Shown in pieces: positions 7,089 to 14,712 of a DNA stretch of 14,712 bases. The translations under genes and the position numbers were made by a program. The number at the start of each line of letters is the position of its first letter. Positions within the stretch are counted from its first letter, which is position 1. Source of the DNA: JAFDED01 sp964611635 (GTDB lineage Bacteria > Desulfobacterota > JAFDED01); assembly GCA_964611635.1 (NCBI GenBank), contig CAZTAS010000168.1, forward strand, positions 1-14,712, written 5' to 3'. The notes under the pieces are model-generated. The model worked only from the letters and a program-made list of their open reading frames with translations. It made no database searches and was not told the DNA's origin.

Positions 7089-7363
7089 GTTTACTCCAAT
7101 TCATTTTAGTAAAAAAGGAAGAATATTGCGTAAACTCTGTGCCTCGGCTTAACAAAGACCTTCGTTTGCAAGCCAAATTCCCGCAAGCCAACCAATAGGC
7201 TATCATTGCGACGCAACAAGAATTTAGAATTAATTAGTGTCCATTTGGAAGCCCCGGATTTTTAATGCAAGCCAGGATTGGTATACCTCTGCTCTGATAC
7301 AATCGACAATAAAAAAAGTTTTCCAGCGTAATGGTATGTAATTTTTAGTTTAGGGAGTTATTA
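7089..7363. other. Intergenic region upstream of the amidohydrolase
   Basis: AT-rich sequence without a recognised gene. It contains a direct repeat GCAAGCCAA at 7168-7176 and 7183-7191, 15 bp start to start, which could be a protein binding site about 80-105 bp upstream of the amidohydrolase start. No clear sigma70 promoter was seen. Confidence 0.3.
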
Positions 7364-7783
7364 TTGACACAATTTTCATTTTTTGGGTTTACCGCTTACT
7401 TGTTGAGCATCATGTTTCATGTGTATCTGGTACTCGCCGTTATCAGTTTCAACCTGGAAAACACCAACAGGTTATACCATATAAACGCACTTTTGAGATA
7501 CCTCCTGAAACTGGCCCATCACTTCCAATTGCGACAGGAGAGCCCAAAAGAATGTTTGAGCTTGGAAATGTTTTCGCCTAAAGCCGGTTCTAAGGTTCTT
7601 GAGCTTCGCTCTGGCAATATCCCTGCAAACCACATCTATAATCTAGAGGTTGGCATCAATAATTATTTCGGATATTGCCCCCGGTTCACTGGCGACTTTG
7701 TTGTCAGGCATAAGGTTAAAAAAGCTCAACCGGTCATACATTTTTTATGCATAGTCTCTCGCAAGGAAACAAGACTTATTTAA
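7364..7783 (+). CDS. Hypothetical ORF, doubtful (139 aa)
   Basis: An open frame from TTG 7364 preceded by AGGGAG at workable spacing. Residues 4-30 are hydrophobic (FFGFTAYLLSIMFHVYLVLAVISF) and could be a membrane segment. The remainder is mixed, with no motif or family I recognise. The minus strand of the same stretch reads through several stops and was also not identified. The frame may be chance or the relic of a lost gene. Confidence 0.25.
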   Translation: MTQFSFFGFTAYLLSIMFHVYLVLAVISFNLENTNRLYHINALLRYLLKLAHHFQLRQESPKECLSLEMFSPKAGSKVLELRSGNIPANHIYNLEVGINNYFGYCPRFTGDFVVRHKVKKAQPVIHFLCIVSRKETRLI

Positions 7784-8080
7784 TCGCATCAATGCATTAC
7801 CCTGAGAAACGTATCAAAAAAGGTATAGGAATACAAGACAAAAATGGTGTTATTTGCAATTAGTTCAAAATTATAGCTTCAGGATAGGAAGTAACTTTTT
7901 TATTCCATAAAATCTAAGGAAACTATTAATTTATCGGGCGGGAATCTTTGAAGGGAAATGGATGGAGATGGATAAAAATCATCAGAAATATCCAGAAAAT
8001 GACTATTTATATAGATTGAAGGATATTTTTAAATATGTTGCGGGCTAAACAGGGCAAATGTGTGAGCAATTATTTTCATG
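7784..8080. other. AT-rich non-coding stretch with one tiny ORF
   Basis: No recognised gene. A 28-codon frame (7962-8048, MEMDKNHQKYPENDYLYRLK...) follows a GAAGGGAAATGG stretch that might act as a weak ribosome binding site. It is too short to support without conservation. Confidence 0.25.
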
Positions 8081-8214
8081 TAAGCCACCTTGACAAAAAT
8101 CTACATGGTGCTTAATGTTAATTGTAATAATACTGCTGGTATGCCCGAAATATTGGAACACCCATATGGGTGGTTGAATGTATAATGAGATAGAGTTCTT
8201 GGTTGTTCAACCAA
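8081..8214 (+). promoter_or_regulatory. grpE leader with three dyads and promoter-like boxes
   Basis: Three dyads lie within 165 bp upstream of grpE. First, TAAGCCACCTTG (8081-8092) pairs imperfectly with CATGGTGCTTA (8104-8114) and overlaps TTGACA (8090-8095), which is followed after 17 bp by a poor -10, TAATGT. Second, CACCCATATGGGTG (8159-8172) is a perfect 14-bp palindrome just upstream of a perfect TATAAT (8181-8186) that lacks a -35; CCCATAT also resembles a heat-shock sigma -10. Third, TTGGTT GTTC AACCAA (8199-8214) is a hairpin that would fall in the transcript leader. None is a clear CIRCE element. The factor involved is unknown. Confidence 0.45.
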
Positions 8215-8265
8215 TCAATTTAGCGGAAACGAATGTAAAAAATCGTGTCTGGGATAGCATTTGAA

Positions 8266-8901
8266 ATGAGCGATAAACAAAATAAATCTCCACAGGGGGC
8301 AGAAGACAGAGGAAAGCTGGAAGAAGAGCAGGTAACTGAGCCGACTGAGGTTGAAGGTTCGGCTGGAAGCTCAATATCACCAGAGGCCGAAGAAAAAAGC
8401 GGCGAAGCATCGGCTGAATTTCATGTGCCTGAGGAGGACGAGATAGAGAAGTATCGCCGGGAGGCTGAGAAATACAAGGATCGCTGGCTTCGGGCTGTGG
8501 CAGATCTTGATAATTACCGTAAGCGTGCAGCCAAAGAAAGAGAGGAACTGATCTATCGGGGGACCGAGAATGTCCTGCGGGAGATGATCTCAGTGATGGA
8601 CAACCTTGAGAGGGCGTTTAACCATGCCCATGAGTCCGAGAATGCGGGTCCTATTATAGAGGGAATCCATAAAATTATGGACCAGTTCTCAACTGCCCTC
8701 AAAAGACTTGGCGTCGATCCTATCCAGGCAAAGGGAATTCAGTTCGATCCACATTTGCACGAGGCAGTGATGCAGGTGGAATCCAGGGACCTTCCACCAA
8801 ACACAGTAGTTGAGGAATTGGAAAAAGGATATATGCTCAATGACCGTCTGCTGAGGCCGGCAAAGGTCTCAGTGGCCAAGTCGCCCGAGGATGTCGAATA
8901 A
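8266..8901 (+). CDS. grpE: Nucleotide exchange factor GrpE
   Basis: GrpE dimers release ADP from DnaK. The protein has an acidic, low-complexity N-terminal tail (about residues 1-60, rich in E, S and A). A long coiled coil follows (EDEIEKYRREAEKYKDRWLRAVADLDNYRKR), then the head domain with the family hallmarks VLREMISVMDNLERA, GIHKIMDQFSTALKRLGV, FDPHLHEAVMQVES and GYMLNDRLLRPAKVSVAK. The frame is open from GTG 8245 (218 aa), but ATG 8266 (211 aa, MSDKQNKS) is the more natural start; neither has a strong ribosome binding site. The stop is TAA, followed at once by TAG. dnaK follows after about 200 bp. A transcriptional repressor gene hrcA, often found upstream of grpE, is absent here. Confidence 0.95.
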   Translation: MSDKQNKSPQGAEDRGKLEEEQVTEPTEVEGSAGSSISPEAEEKSGEASAEFHVPEEDEIEKYRREAEKYKDRWLRAVADLDNYRKRAAKEREELIYRGTENVLREMISVMDNLERAFNHAHESENAGPIIEGIHKIMDQFSTALKRLGVDPIQAKGIQFDPHLHEAVMQVESRDLPPNTVVEELEKGYMLNDRLLRPAKVSVAKSPEDVE

Positions 8902-9103
8902 TAGCCCGATCTGTTCCAGCCGAAGTGAATTATTGATACAAATGCATATCCCGAGGGATGAGTGAATATGTATGGGGTGCTTTTGCACCCGATTCCAGTG
9001 GTGAAAATGACAGCATTAGCAGAAGGGAAGAGGAATTATAACATTTTACTGCTAAAGAGCTGCTAAGTTTTTAGAGGCTATAAAAGATTTTGAGGAGGCA
9101 ACT
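8902..9103 (+). promoter_or_regulatory. grpE-dnaK spacer with a hairpin and repeats
   Basis: A 202-bp gap, long for this operon type. GGGTGC TTTT GCACCC (8975-8990) forms a 6-bp hairpin without a following T-run, so it is more likely a pause or processing site than a terminator. Nearer dnaK, TTAGCAG (9016-9022) is inverted relative to CTGCTAA at 9049-9055, which is repeated directly at 9060-9066. A GAGGAGG ribosome binding site precedes dnaK. Confidence 0.35.
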
Positions 9104-11041
9104 ATGTCTAAAGTCATCGGCATCGACCTTGGAACCACCAATTCATGTGTGGCCATCATGGAAGGTGGTGAATCCAAGGTGCTCACCAATTCCGAGGGTA
9201 GTCGCACCACCCCATCTGTGGTGGCATTTACCGATTCCGGAGAAAGGCTCGTAGGCCAGGTGGCCCGCCGTCAGTCCATCACAAACCCGGAGAACACAAT
9301 ATTCGCCGTCAAACGCCTCATCGGCAGGAAATACGGTTCATCCGAGGTTCAGCATGATATCGAGAACCTCCCTTACAAGATTGTTCAGGCATCCAACGGA
9401 GACGCCTCCATTGAGGTTAAGGGAAAAGTTTACTCAGCCCCGGAAATCTCTGCTATGATTTTGCAGAAAATGAAGCAGACGGCTGAGGATTACCTTGGGG
9501 AGAAGGTGTCCGAAGCGGTCATCACTGTACCGGCCTATTTCAACGACAGCCAGCGACAGTCCACCAAGGATGCTGGTAGAATCGCGGGCCTGGATGTAAA
9601 ACGCATAATCAATGAACCAACAGCTGCCTCACTGTCATACGGCCTCGACAAGAAAAAGGATGAAAAGATTGCCGTTTTTGACCTGGGCGGTGGGACTTAC
9701 GACATTTCAATTCTGGAGCTAGGAGAAGGCGTATTCGAGGTCAAGTCTACCAATGGCGACACCCACCTGGGTGGCGAAGATTTTGACCTGCGTATCATCG
9801 ATTATCTGGCGGATGAGTTCAAGAAAGATCAGGGCATCGATTTGCGTAACGACAAGATGGCGCTTCAGCGTCTGAAAGAGGCGGCGGAGAAAGCCAAACA
9901 TGAGCTCTCCAGCGCAATGGAGACGGACATTAATTTGCCGTTCATCACTGCCGACGCCTCCGGGCCCAAGCATCTGAACATAAAACTCACCCGGGCCAAG
10001 CTTGAAAAGTTGGTGGAAGATCTGGTGGACAAGGTTATTCCTCCTTGTATGACAGCTTTGAAAGACGCCAATCTTAGCGCATCTGATATAGACGAGGTAA
10101 TTCTGGTGGGCGGTATGACCCGAATGCCCCTTGTGCAGCAGAAAGTCCGGGAAATCTTCAAGAAGGAGCCCAACAAAAGCGTCAACCCCGATGAGGTAGT
10201 GGCTGTTGGCGCCGCCATCCAGGCAGGTGTTCTCAAAGGTGACGTCAAGGACGTGCTCCTGCTGGATGTCACACCACTTTCTCTGGGCATCGAGACCCTC
10301 GGGGGCATTTTCACAAAGCTCATCGAAAAGAACACGACAATCCCCACGAAAAAGAGCCAGATATTTTCCACTGCCGCGGACAACCAGACCCAGGTGGAGA
10401 TCCACGTACTCCAGGGCGAACGGGAAATGGCCGAATACAACAAAACCCTTGGCCGCTTTCAGTTGGTGGGAATCCCTTCTGCACCCCGTGGTTTACCCCA
10501 GATAGAGGTGACCTTTGATATTGATGCCAATGGTATCGCGAATGTGTCCGCCAAGGATCTTGGCACGGGCAAGGAGCAGACCATTCGCATCACTGCCTCC
10601 AGCGGTCTTAGTGAGGAGGAAATTCAGCGCTTAACCCGGGATGCCCAGATTCATGAAGAGGAGGACAAGAGAAAAAGACGCCTGGCTGAAGCCAGGAACA
10701 ATGCTGATCATCTCATCTATACCACTGAAAAATCACTCGATGAATATGGAAGCAAGATCGATGCCGGCACGCGCAGCAACATCGAGAGCGCTAGAGACCG
10801 CCTCAGGAAGACCATGGAGGGCGATAACCTAGATGAGATAAACCACGCTATCGAAGAATTGACCAAGGCTTCCCACAAGCTTGCGGAGGCTATGTATGCC
10901 AGTGCATCACAGAGCACTGGCACTTCAAGCGGGCCTGCACAGGATACCGGGAGCGAATCTGGGAAGAAACAAAGTCCAGATGAAGATGTGGTTGATGCCG
11001 ACTTTGAAGAGGTAAAAGACGACGAAAAGAAGAAGGATTGA
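9104..11041 (+). CDS. dnaK: Chaperone DnaK (Hsp70)
   Basis: An ATP-driven cytosolic chaperone of 645 aa, normal for bacterial DnaK. The nucleotide-binding domain (about 1-383) shows GIDLGTTNSCVAIMEGG at the N-terminus, the FAVKRLIGRK segment, VITVPAYFNDSQRQSTKDAG, RIINEPTAASLSYGLDK, VFDLGGGTYDISILE and VILVGGMTRMPLVQQ. The hydrophobic linker VLLLDVTPLSLGIETLGG (about 384 on) leads into the substrate-binding beta domain (QTQVEIHVLQGERE, GIANVSAKDLGTGKEQ), then the helical lid and a disordered acidic tail ending DADFEEVKDDEKKKD. The ATG at 9104 has a GAGGAGG ribosome binding site 7 nt upstream. GrpE is encoded upstream. dnaJ, a frequent next gene, is replaced here by a lipoprotein gene. Confidence 0.99.
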   Translation: MSKVIGIDLGTTNSCVAIMEGGESKVLTNSEGSRTTPSVVAFTDSGERLVGQVARRQSITNPENTIFAVKRLIGRKYGSSEVQHDIENLPYKIVQASNGDASIEVKGKVYSAPEISAMILQKMKQTAEDYLGEKVSEAVITVPAYFNDSQRQSTKDAGRIAGLDVKRIINEPTAASLSYGLDKKKDEKIAVFDLGGGTYDISILELGEGVFEVKSTNGDTHLGGEDFDLRIIDYLADEFKKDQGIDLRNDKMALQRLKEAAEKAKHELSSAMETDINLPFITADASGPKHLNIKLTRAKLEKLVEDLVDKVIPPCMTALKDANLSASDIDEVILVGGMTRMPLVQQKVREIFKKEPNKSVNPDEVVAVGAAIQAGVLKGDVKDVLLLDVTPLSLGIETLGGIFTKLIEKNTTIPTKKSQIFSTAADNQTQVEIHVLQGEREMAEYNKTLGRFQLVGIPSAPRGLPQIEVTFDIDANGIANVSAKDLGTGKEQTIRITASSGLSEEEIQRLTRDAQIHEEEDKRKRRLAEARNNADHLIYTTEKSLDEYGSKIDAGTRSNIESARDRLRKTMEGDNLDEINHAIEELTKASHKLAEAMYASASQSTGTSSGPAQDTGSESGKKQSPDEDVVDADFEEVKDDEKKKD

Positions 11042-11146
11042 GTTTTTTCCTCAACCACGGGGCAAAAATTTACCTTCAGTTTTACCAAACTCCAGCATGA
11101 TGAAGCCTGGTGCTAAATAGAATCCAGGAAAGAGTGAGATTTTACA
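11042..11146. other. Short dnaK-lipoprotein spacer
   Basis: It contains a weak dyad, TTGAG TTTTTTC CTCAA, right at the dnaK stop. This is too weak to call a terminator, so readthrough from dnaK into the lipoprotein gene remains possible. Confidence 0.3.
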
Positions 11147-13180
11147 CTGCGAAATTCTTTTGCCATTTGGAGCATGGCACTAGTTGCTATTATATCCGTA
11201 ACCGGATGCCATAAAACTCCCAGCGTGGTTCCACACAAACCTCCCGTGGCAGTGGAGCCAAGCATGCCTCCTGCTGAAATTCCCTCTCTGAAAGCGCAAA
11301 GCCAGTTCCAATCCGCGGAGTCGGATTTCCAGGCAGGCCGCCTGAAGCAGGCATTGCGAAAATTTCAGGCCATCGCAGTTCGATTTCCCCGGGATCCACT
11401 AACCGACGATACTTTTTTTCGCATTGGCCAGATTTACGTATCCCTTAACGATCCATACCTGGCCTCCTTGGCACTGGAAAGGATACCACAGGATTTTCCC
11501 CACAGTAACCGGCTTTCAGATACATACCCTCTGTTGGCGCAAGTTTATGAGAGTCTGGGGCGCCCCGACGCGGCCATGTCTGCTCTGCATAAGCAGCTAG
11601 AGCTCTCCGGAACACGCGGGGAGAGGAGTCAGATCTACCGGAAGTTATCCGAGATTTTGCTCAAGCAGGGGCGCATCGTCCAGGCGTTGGAAGCTTTAGA
11701 TAAGTCCTGGTCTCTGGCTGAATCCCCCTCCTTGAAAGAGGAGATCCAGGTGGAGGGAGAAGCCTTTATTGAGAGCGTTCAGGAAGAAGAGACCTTGAGC
11801 CATATTGCCCGGAGCTTCGCCGGGAGCTTTACGGGTCAGTTGGCCAGCCTCAAGTTGGGGGAGTTTTACCGCTCAAAGCATCAGTTCGCACGAGCCAGGC
11901 AGGAACTTCGAGGCATTCTGACCAACCCCGTGGTTCCGGAATATGGGAAAAGGGCGAAATTTATTCTGGATAAAATAATCGATTATTTACGAGTGGATCG
12001 ACTGTCTCTTGGTTGTATTGTCCCCTTGAGTGGCGAACATGTAGAATACGGGCGAAAACTCGTCCAGGGTATCGAGCTTGCGTCCCGATTATACCTGTCT
12101 CAACAAAACCCTCCAAACATAAAACTTATTTTCCGAGATTCCCGGGGTGAGCCAGAATCGGCGAGAGAAGCTGTCCGTTACCTGGCCAGAGAGCACAAGG
12201 TCATAGGCATCATCGGCCCTCTGGTGGGCAAAGCCGCCATTTCCGCGGCTGAGGAGGCCCAACGTTTAGAGATTCCCATCGTAACTCTCACCCCCCGCGA
12301 CCTCATCCCCAGCATAGGGGACTATGTTTTTCGTAATTTCCTCAGTGCCGCCCACCAGATCAGATTTCTCGTATCATATACCATGGAGACACTGGGGCTG
12401 CAGCGATTCGCCATCCTCTATCCAGACGATGAATATGGAAAGAAGTATATGAACATGTTCTGGGATGAAGTGGAGTCGCGGAAAGGCCTAATTACTTCAG
12501 CAGAATCTTACAGCAGGGATCAGACCGACTTCTCCACGCAAATCAAAAAGCTGGTGGGCATGTATTACACCAACTCCCGCGAGCCTGTTATTGACTTTCA
12601 GGCCCTGCTGATCCCGGACACCGATTACAAGGCGGGCCTTATTGCGCCCCAACTAGCCTATTTTGATGTGGTTGGGATATATTTGCTTGGAACGAGCCTC
12701 TGGAATACCCCGATGCTGGTCCAGATGGCCGGTCCTTTCTTGGAGAAAGCGTTGTTTGTGGATGGATTTTTCCCTCAAAGCTCCCTGCCCCAGGTTCAAG
12801 ATTTCGTGGCGCAGTATGGCGCCCAATATGGCGAGGAGCCGGATGTATGGTCGGCTCATGCATACGATACGACCTGCATCCTGCTGGAATTGCTGATTAG
12901 ATACAATGTCTCCTCACGAGTGGAACTCCGGGACAATCTCGGGCAAATAAGGAATTACCCGGGCGTTACCGGCAGCACATCGTTTACAAATACGGGAGAG
13001 GGGCAAAAGGTGCCTTTCATCCTCACGGTTCAGGATAACCGCATTGTGGAGGTGGGATATTCCCCCTCGGAAGAGAAGAATGATTTAATCGGCGCCCCAC
13101 TCTTTTCCCCACCGCCTGCAGATACAAATTCAGACAGGATTAACCACCTTGATCCATACACCCTTCAGCAGCAGCGCTGA
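11147..13180 (+). CDS. LpoA-like lipoprotein: TPR region plus type 1 periplasmic-binding domain
   Basis: Probably an envelope lipoprotein related to penicillin-binding protein activators (LpoA/YraM) and ABC-type amino-acid binding proteins. A lipobox SVTGC is followed by a proline-rich linker. TPR-like helices come next (QSAESDFQAGRLKQALRKFQAI, DTFFRIGQIYVSLNDPYLASL, YPLLAQVYESLGRPDAAMSAL). The large type 1 periplasmic-binding fold starts at DRLSLGCIVPLSGEHVEYG and includes VIGIIGPLVGKAAISAAEEA, IPIVTLTPRD, RFAILYPDDEYGKKYM and the C-terminal AHAYDTTCILLELLI. From ATG 11174 (668 aa) only 11 residues, none basic, precede the lipid cysteine. The same frame extends upstream to CTG 11147, giving a proper signal peptide (L)RNSFAIWSMALVAIISVTGC with a GAGTGAG ribosome binding site 8 nt before it. 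I therefore favour a non-ATG start, with ATG 11174 as the conservative alternative. Function is inferred from fold only. Confidence 0.85.
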   Translation: MRNSFAIWSMALVAIISVTGCHKTPSVVPHKPPVAVEPSMPPAEIPSLKAQSQFQSAESDFQAGRLKQALRKFQAIAVRFPRDPLTDDTFFRIGQIYVSLNDPYLASLALERIPQDFPHSNRLSDTYPLLAQVYESLGRPDAAMSALHKQLELSGTRGERSQIYRKLSEILLKQGRIVQALEALDKSWSLAESPSLKEEIQVEGEAFIESVQEEETLSHIARSFAGSFTGQLASLKLGEFYRSKHQFARARQELRGILTNPVVPEYGKRAKFILDKIIDYLRVDRLSLGCIVPLSGEHVEYGRKLVQGIELASRLYLSQQNPPNIKLIFRDSRGEPESAREAVRYLAREHKVIGIIGPLVGKAAISAAEEAQRLEIPIVTLTPRDLIPSIGDYVFRNFLSAAHQIRFLVSYTMETLGLQRFAILYPDDEYGKKYMNMFWDEVESRKGLITSAESYSRDQTDFSTQIKKLVGMYYTNSREPVIDFQALLIPDTDYKAGLIAPQLAYFDVVGIYLLGTSLWNTPMLVQMAGPFLEKALFVDGFFPQSSLPQVQDFVAQYGAQYGEEPDVWSAHAYDTTCILLELLIRYNVSSRVELRDNLGQIRNYPGVTGSTSFTNTGEGQKVPFILTVQDNRIVEVGYSPSEEKNDLIGAPLFSPPPADTNSDRINHLDPYTLQQQR

Positions 13181-13394
13181 TTCCGGGTTTATTTGTTTTC
13201 TCGCATCAAATCGGTCTGACAGCAAGATAATAGGCATATATTCTTTGCTCTTTCAGAATCTGCGTTCTACTGAATCTATACAAAACCGGCAATCTGCTAA
13301 CATAATAACAGCTATAAGTAACAAATCCTGTTTTTCTATTAATTTTGGAGGGTTACATGGGATTATCCAGCGGATGAAGTTGCTTCCTCACCAA
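13181..13394. other. Intergenic region between converging genes
   Basis: About 210 bp, AT-rich, between the lipoprotein stop and the stop of the minus-strand HD-GYP gene. A GGAGGG followed by ATG near 13355 opens only a six-codon frame. No terminator with a T-run was identified. Confidence 0.3.
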
Positions 13395-14320
13395 CTAATT
13401 AAACTCAAACCCTTTCTCGGTAAAAAGCTTCAAGCAAGCATCTACCACCTGAGGATCATAGAGAACCCCCTTATTCTGTAAAATTTCTTCCATTGCCTTA
13501 TCTATACCGAGAGCCGGCCGGTAAGGTCGGTGAGAGGCCATGGCCTCAACCACATCCGCAACCGCTATAATCCTGGCCTCCAAGAGAATGTCTTCACCCG
13601 AAAGCCCTTGAGGATATCCAGAAGCATCCATTCTTTCATGATGTTGAAGAATGATTTCCGCAACCGGCCATGGAAATTCTATTCTTTTCAATATGTCATA
13701 GCCGATTTGGGGGTGAGTTTTAATCAGTCTGAATTCTATGTCGTTTAACCGAGTGGGCTTACTGAGAATCTCAGCAGGTATAGATATCTTGCCGAGATCA
13801 TGAATAAACCCTGCCATGCGGATTCCGTTAATTTGCTCATCTGAAAGGTCCATCTCTTTTGATATTGAAAGAGCAATAGTAGTCACGCGCTGTTGATGGC
13901 CGGCTGTGTATGGATCCCTCACTTCAACTGCCAAGGCCATAGCTTGAATGATACCCTCCATGGCACGTTGCAACTTTTCCAGGCTACGTTTAAGTTCTTT
14001 TTCTGCCCAATTACGCTCGGCAAGGATGGCACGCTCTTTTAGAACACGCTTCACTCTGACAATCAACTCCCCCACGCTGAATGGTTTTTGAATGAACTCA
14101 CTTGCGCCACTCTCTATGCCCTTTTCATATGTATAGGCTTCTGTATAAGCGGTCATAATAATAACGTCAGAATCATATTTTTCCTTTACTATATTGGTTA
14201 ATTCAATTCCATCCAGATCCGGCATTATAATATATCAGTTATAACCACATCCACATTATTCTCATCCAGGAATCTTAAAGCTTCTTCTCCGCCGCAGGCG
14301 ATTGAACATTCATAGCCACC
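13395..14320 (-). pseudogene. HD-GYP response regulator with truncated, frameshifted receiver
   Basis: HD-GYP proteins of this type degrade cyclic di-GMP under control of a receiver domain. The intact portion (276 aa from ATG 14225) starts in mid-receiver at MPDLDGIEL, continues through IIMTAYTEA and FIQKPFSVGEL, then a coiled linker and a complete HD-GYP domain (GHQQRV, H142/D143 in FIHDLGK, HHERMDASGYPQGL, ARIIAVADVVEAM). Upstream, another frame encodes the preceding receiver part, GYECSIACGGEEALRFLDE...VVITDI. Eight nucleotides instead of six separate the phospho-acceptor GAT from ATG CCG (14223-14236), so a 2-nt AT insertion broke an ancestral DIIMPDLDG. The first 25 or so receiver residues are missing, replaced by IS630 sequence. 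An internal start at 14225 could still make the output domain without phospho-control. Confidence 0.75.
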
Positions 14321-14670
14321 TGGTCCACCAAACGGTCAAATGGTTCCCTTCCACTTCTGGCTTCACAGCGACCAAAGATTTTCGCTTTGTGGACATCCCA
14401 AGCAGCGAGGTACGTCCAGGCCCCACCACGGATATACTCATGTTCTACTTTCATAGGCTTTCCCGGACAAGGGGCGGTGGTGGGATGTTTGCGAACTCTG
14501 GCCTGAATACTGGTCTTCTCATCAGCGCAAATGACATAATCATCTGGTTGCAGAGCTTCACCCTTCCATTGTTTGGTATACAAATCAAGGACTCTGCCAG
14601 CCTTTTCAAGAAATTTAGGGTCTCTGGGATAAATCCAAGAGCGATGGAACCAAGGTCTAATATAATTTTC
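14275..14670 (-). pseudogene. IS630-family transposase fragment
   Basis: A piece of an IS630 (Tc1/mariner-like) DDE transposase. The frame from 14670 reads IRPWFHRSWIYPRDPKFL, VLDLYTKQWKGEAL, then the first catalytic aspartate in VICADEKTSIQAR, RKHPTTAPCPGKPMKVEHEY, GGAWTYLAAWDVHKAKIFG and PFDRLVDQV. Family similarity stops near 14318, where receiver-domain sequence of the HD-GYP gene begins in another frame, so the second and third catalytic residues are missing. Upstream, an in-frame TGA (14673-14671) cuts the frame, and sequence beyond it does not resemble the transposase. The longest start-to-stop frame begins at TTG 14583. The fragment is truncated on both sides and cannot be active. Confidence 0.75.
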
Positions 14671-14712
14671 TCATTGACATGTCATAATTAAGAGCAATGG
14701 CATAGTTGTGCA
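14671..14712. other. Right window edge, unassigned
   Basis: Only 42 bp. It contains a perfect 10-bp palindrome TGACATGTCA (14674-14683) next to the point where transposase similarity ends. Too short to interpret. Confidence 0.2.

Noticed and set aside
7168..7191. Start of a CRISPR or iteron array
   Set aside because: Only two copies of GCAAGCCAA, with no further repeats.
8081..8114. CIRCE element upstream of grpE
   Set aside because: The arms only loosely resemble TTAGCACTC/GAGTGCTAA, contain a bulge and have the wrong spacing; kept only as an unnamed dyad.
8975..8990. Rho-independent terminator between grpE and dnaK
   Set aside because: The hairpin GGGTGC-TTTT-GCACCC is not followed by a T-run.
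9719..10443. Long minus-strand ORFs opposite dnaK
   Set aside because: Antisense shadows of a highly biased, conserved gene; no start signals or motifs.

Overview
The window most resembles a Desulfobacterota (deltaproteobacterial) chromosome of moderate GC content. This is inferred from the mix of a MASE3/PAS histidine kinase with an NtrC-type regulator, an HD-GYP regulator, a grpE-dnaK pair and a rhodanese that appears to carry selenocysteine. No rRNA, tRNA or CRISPR array was seen.

Layout. Positions 1-3475 (minus strand) hold a two-component system: a membrane sensor kinase followed, after 48 bp, by a sigma54-dependent response regulator that runs off the left edge. Positions 3480-5823 form a gene-poor accessory stretch. 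It contains (i) a small rhodanese (3711-4034, minus) whose frame is interrupted by TGA in the active-site loop and followed by a SECIS-like hairpin; (ii) a 470-bp non-coding element (4323-4792) with terminal inverted repeats, a perfect 11-bp target duplication and nested palindromic repeats; (iii) a 69-codon small ORF with a strong ribosome binding site and an internal TAG (4847-5056, minus); and (iv) a decayed IS1634-like transposase start (5191-5604). A metal-dependent amidohydrolase (5823-7088, minus) follows.

Positions 7089-8244 are AT-rich, with no recognisable gene and several dyads just before grpE. grpE (8266-8901) and dnaK (9104-11041) encode the Hsp70 and its nucleotide exchange factor. 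hrcA and dnaJ are not in the window. Next comes a lipoprotein with a TPR region and a type 1 periplasmic-binding fold, similar to LpoA-type penicillin-binding protein activators; its best start may be a non-ATG codon. At the right end, an HD-GYP response regulator (minus) has lost the start of its receiver domain to an IS630-family transposase fragment and also carries a 2-nt frameshift.

The best candidate for something unusual is the rhodanese. In-frame TGA, an uninterrupted second half of the domain, normal family length and a GC-rich hairpin with a GGUC loop at the right distance all point to a selenoprotein that routine gene calling would truncate. The 470-bp TIR element with nested repeats is the second most informative structure.
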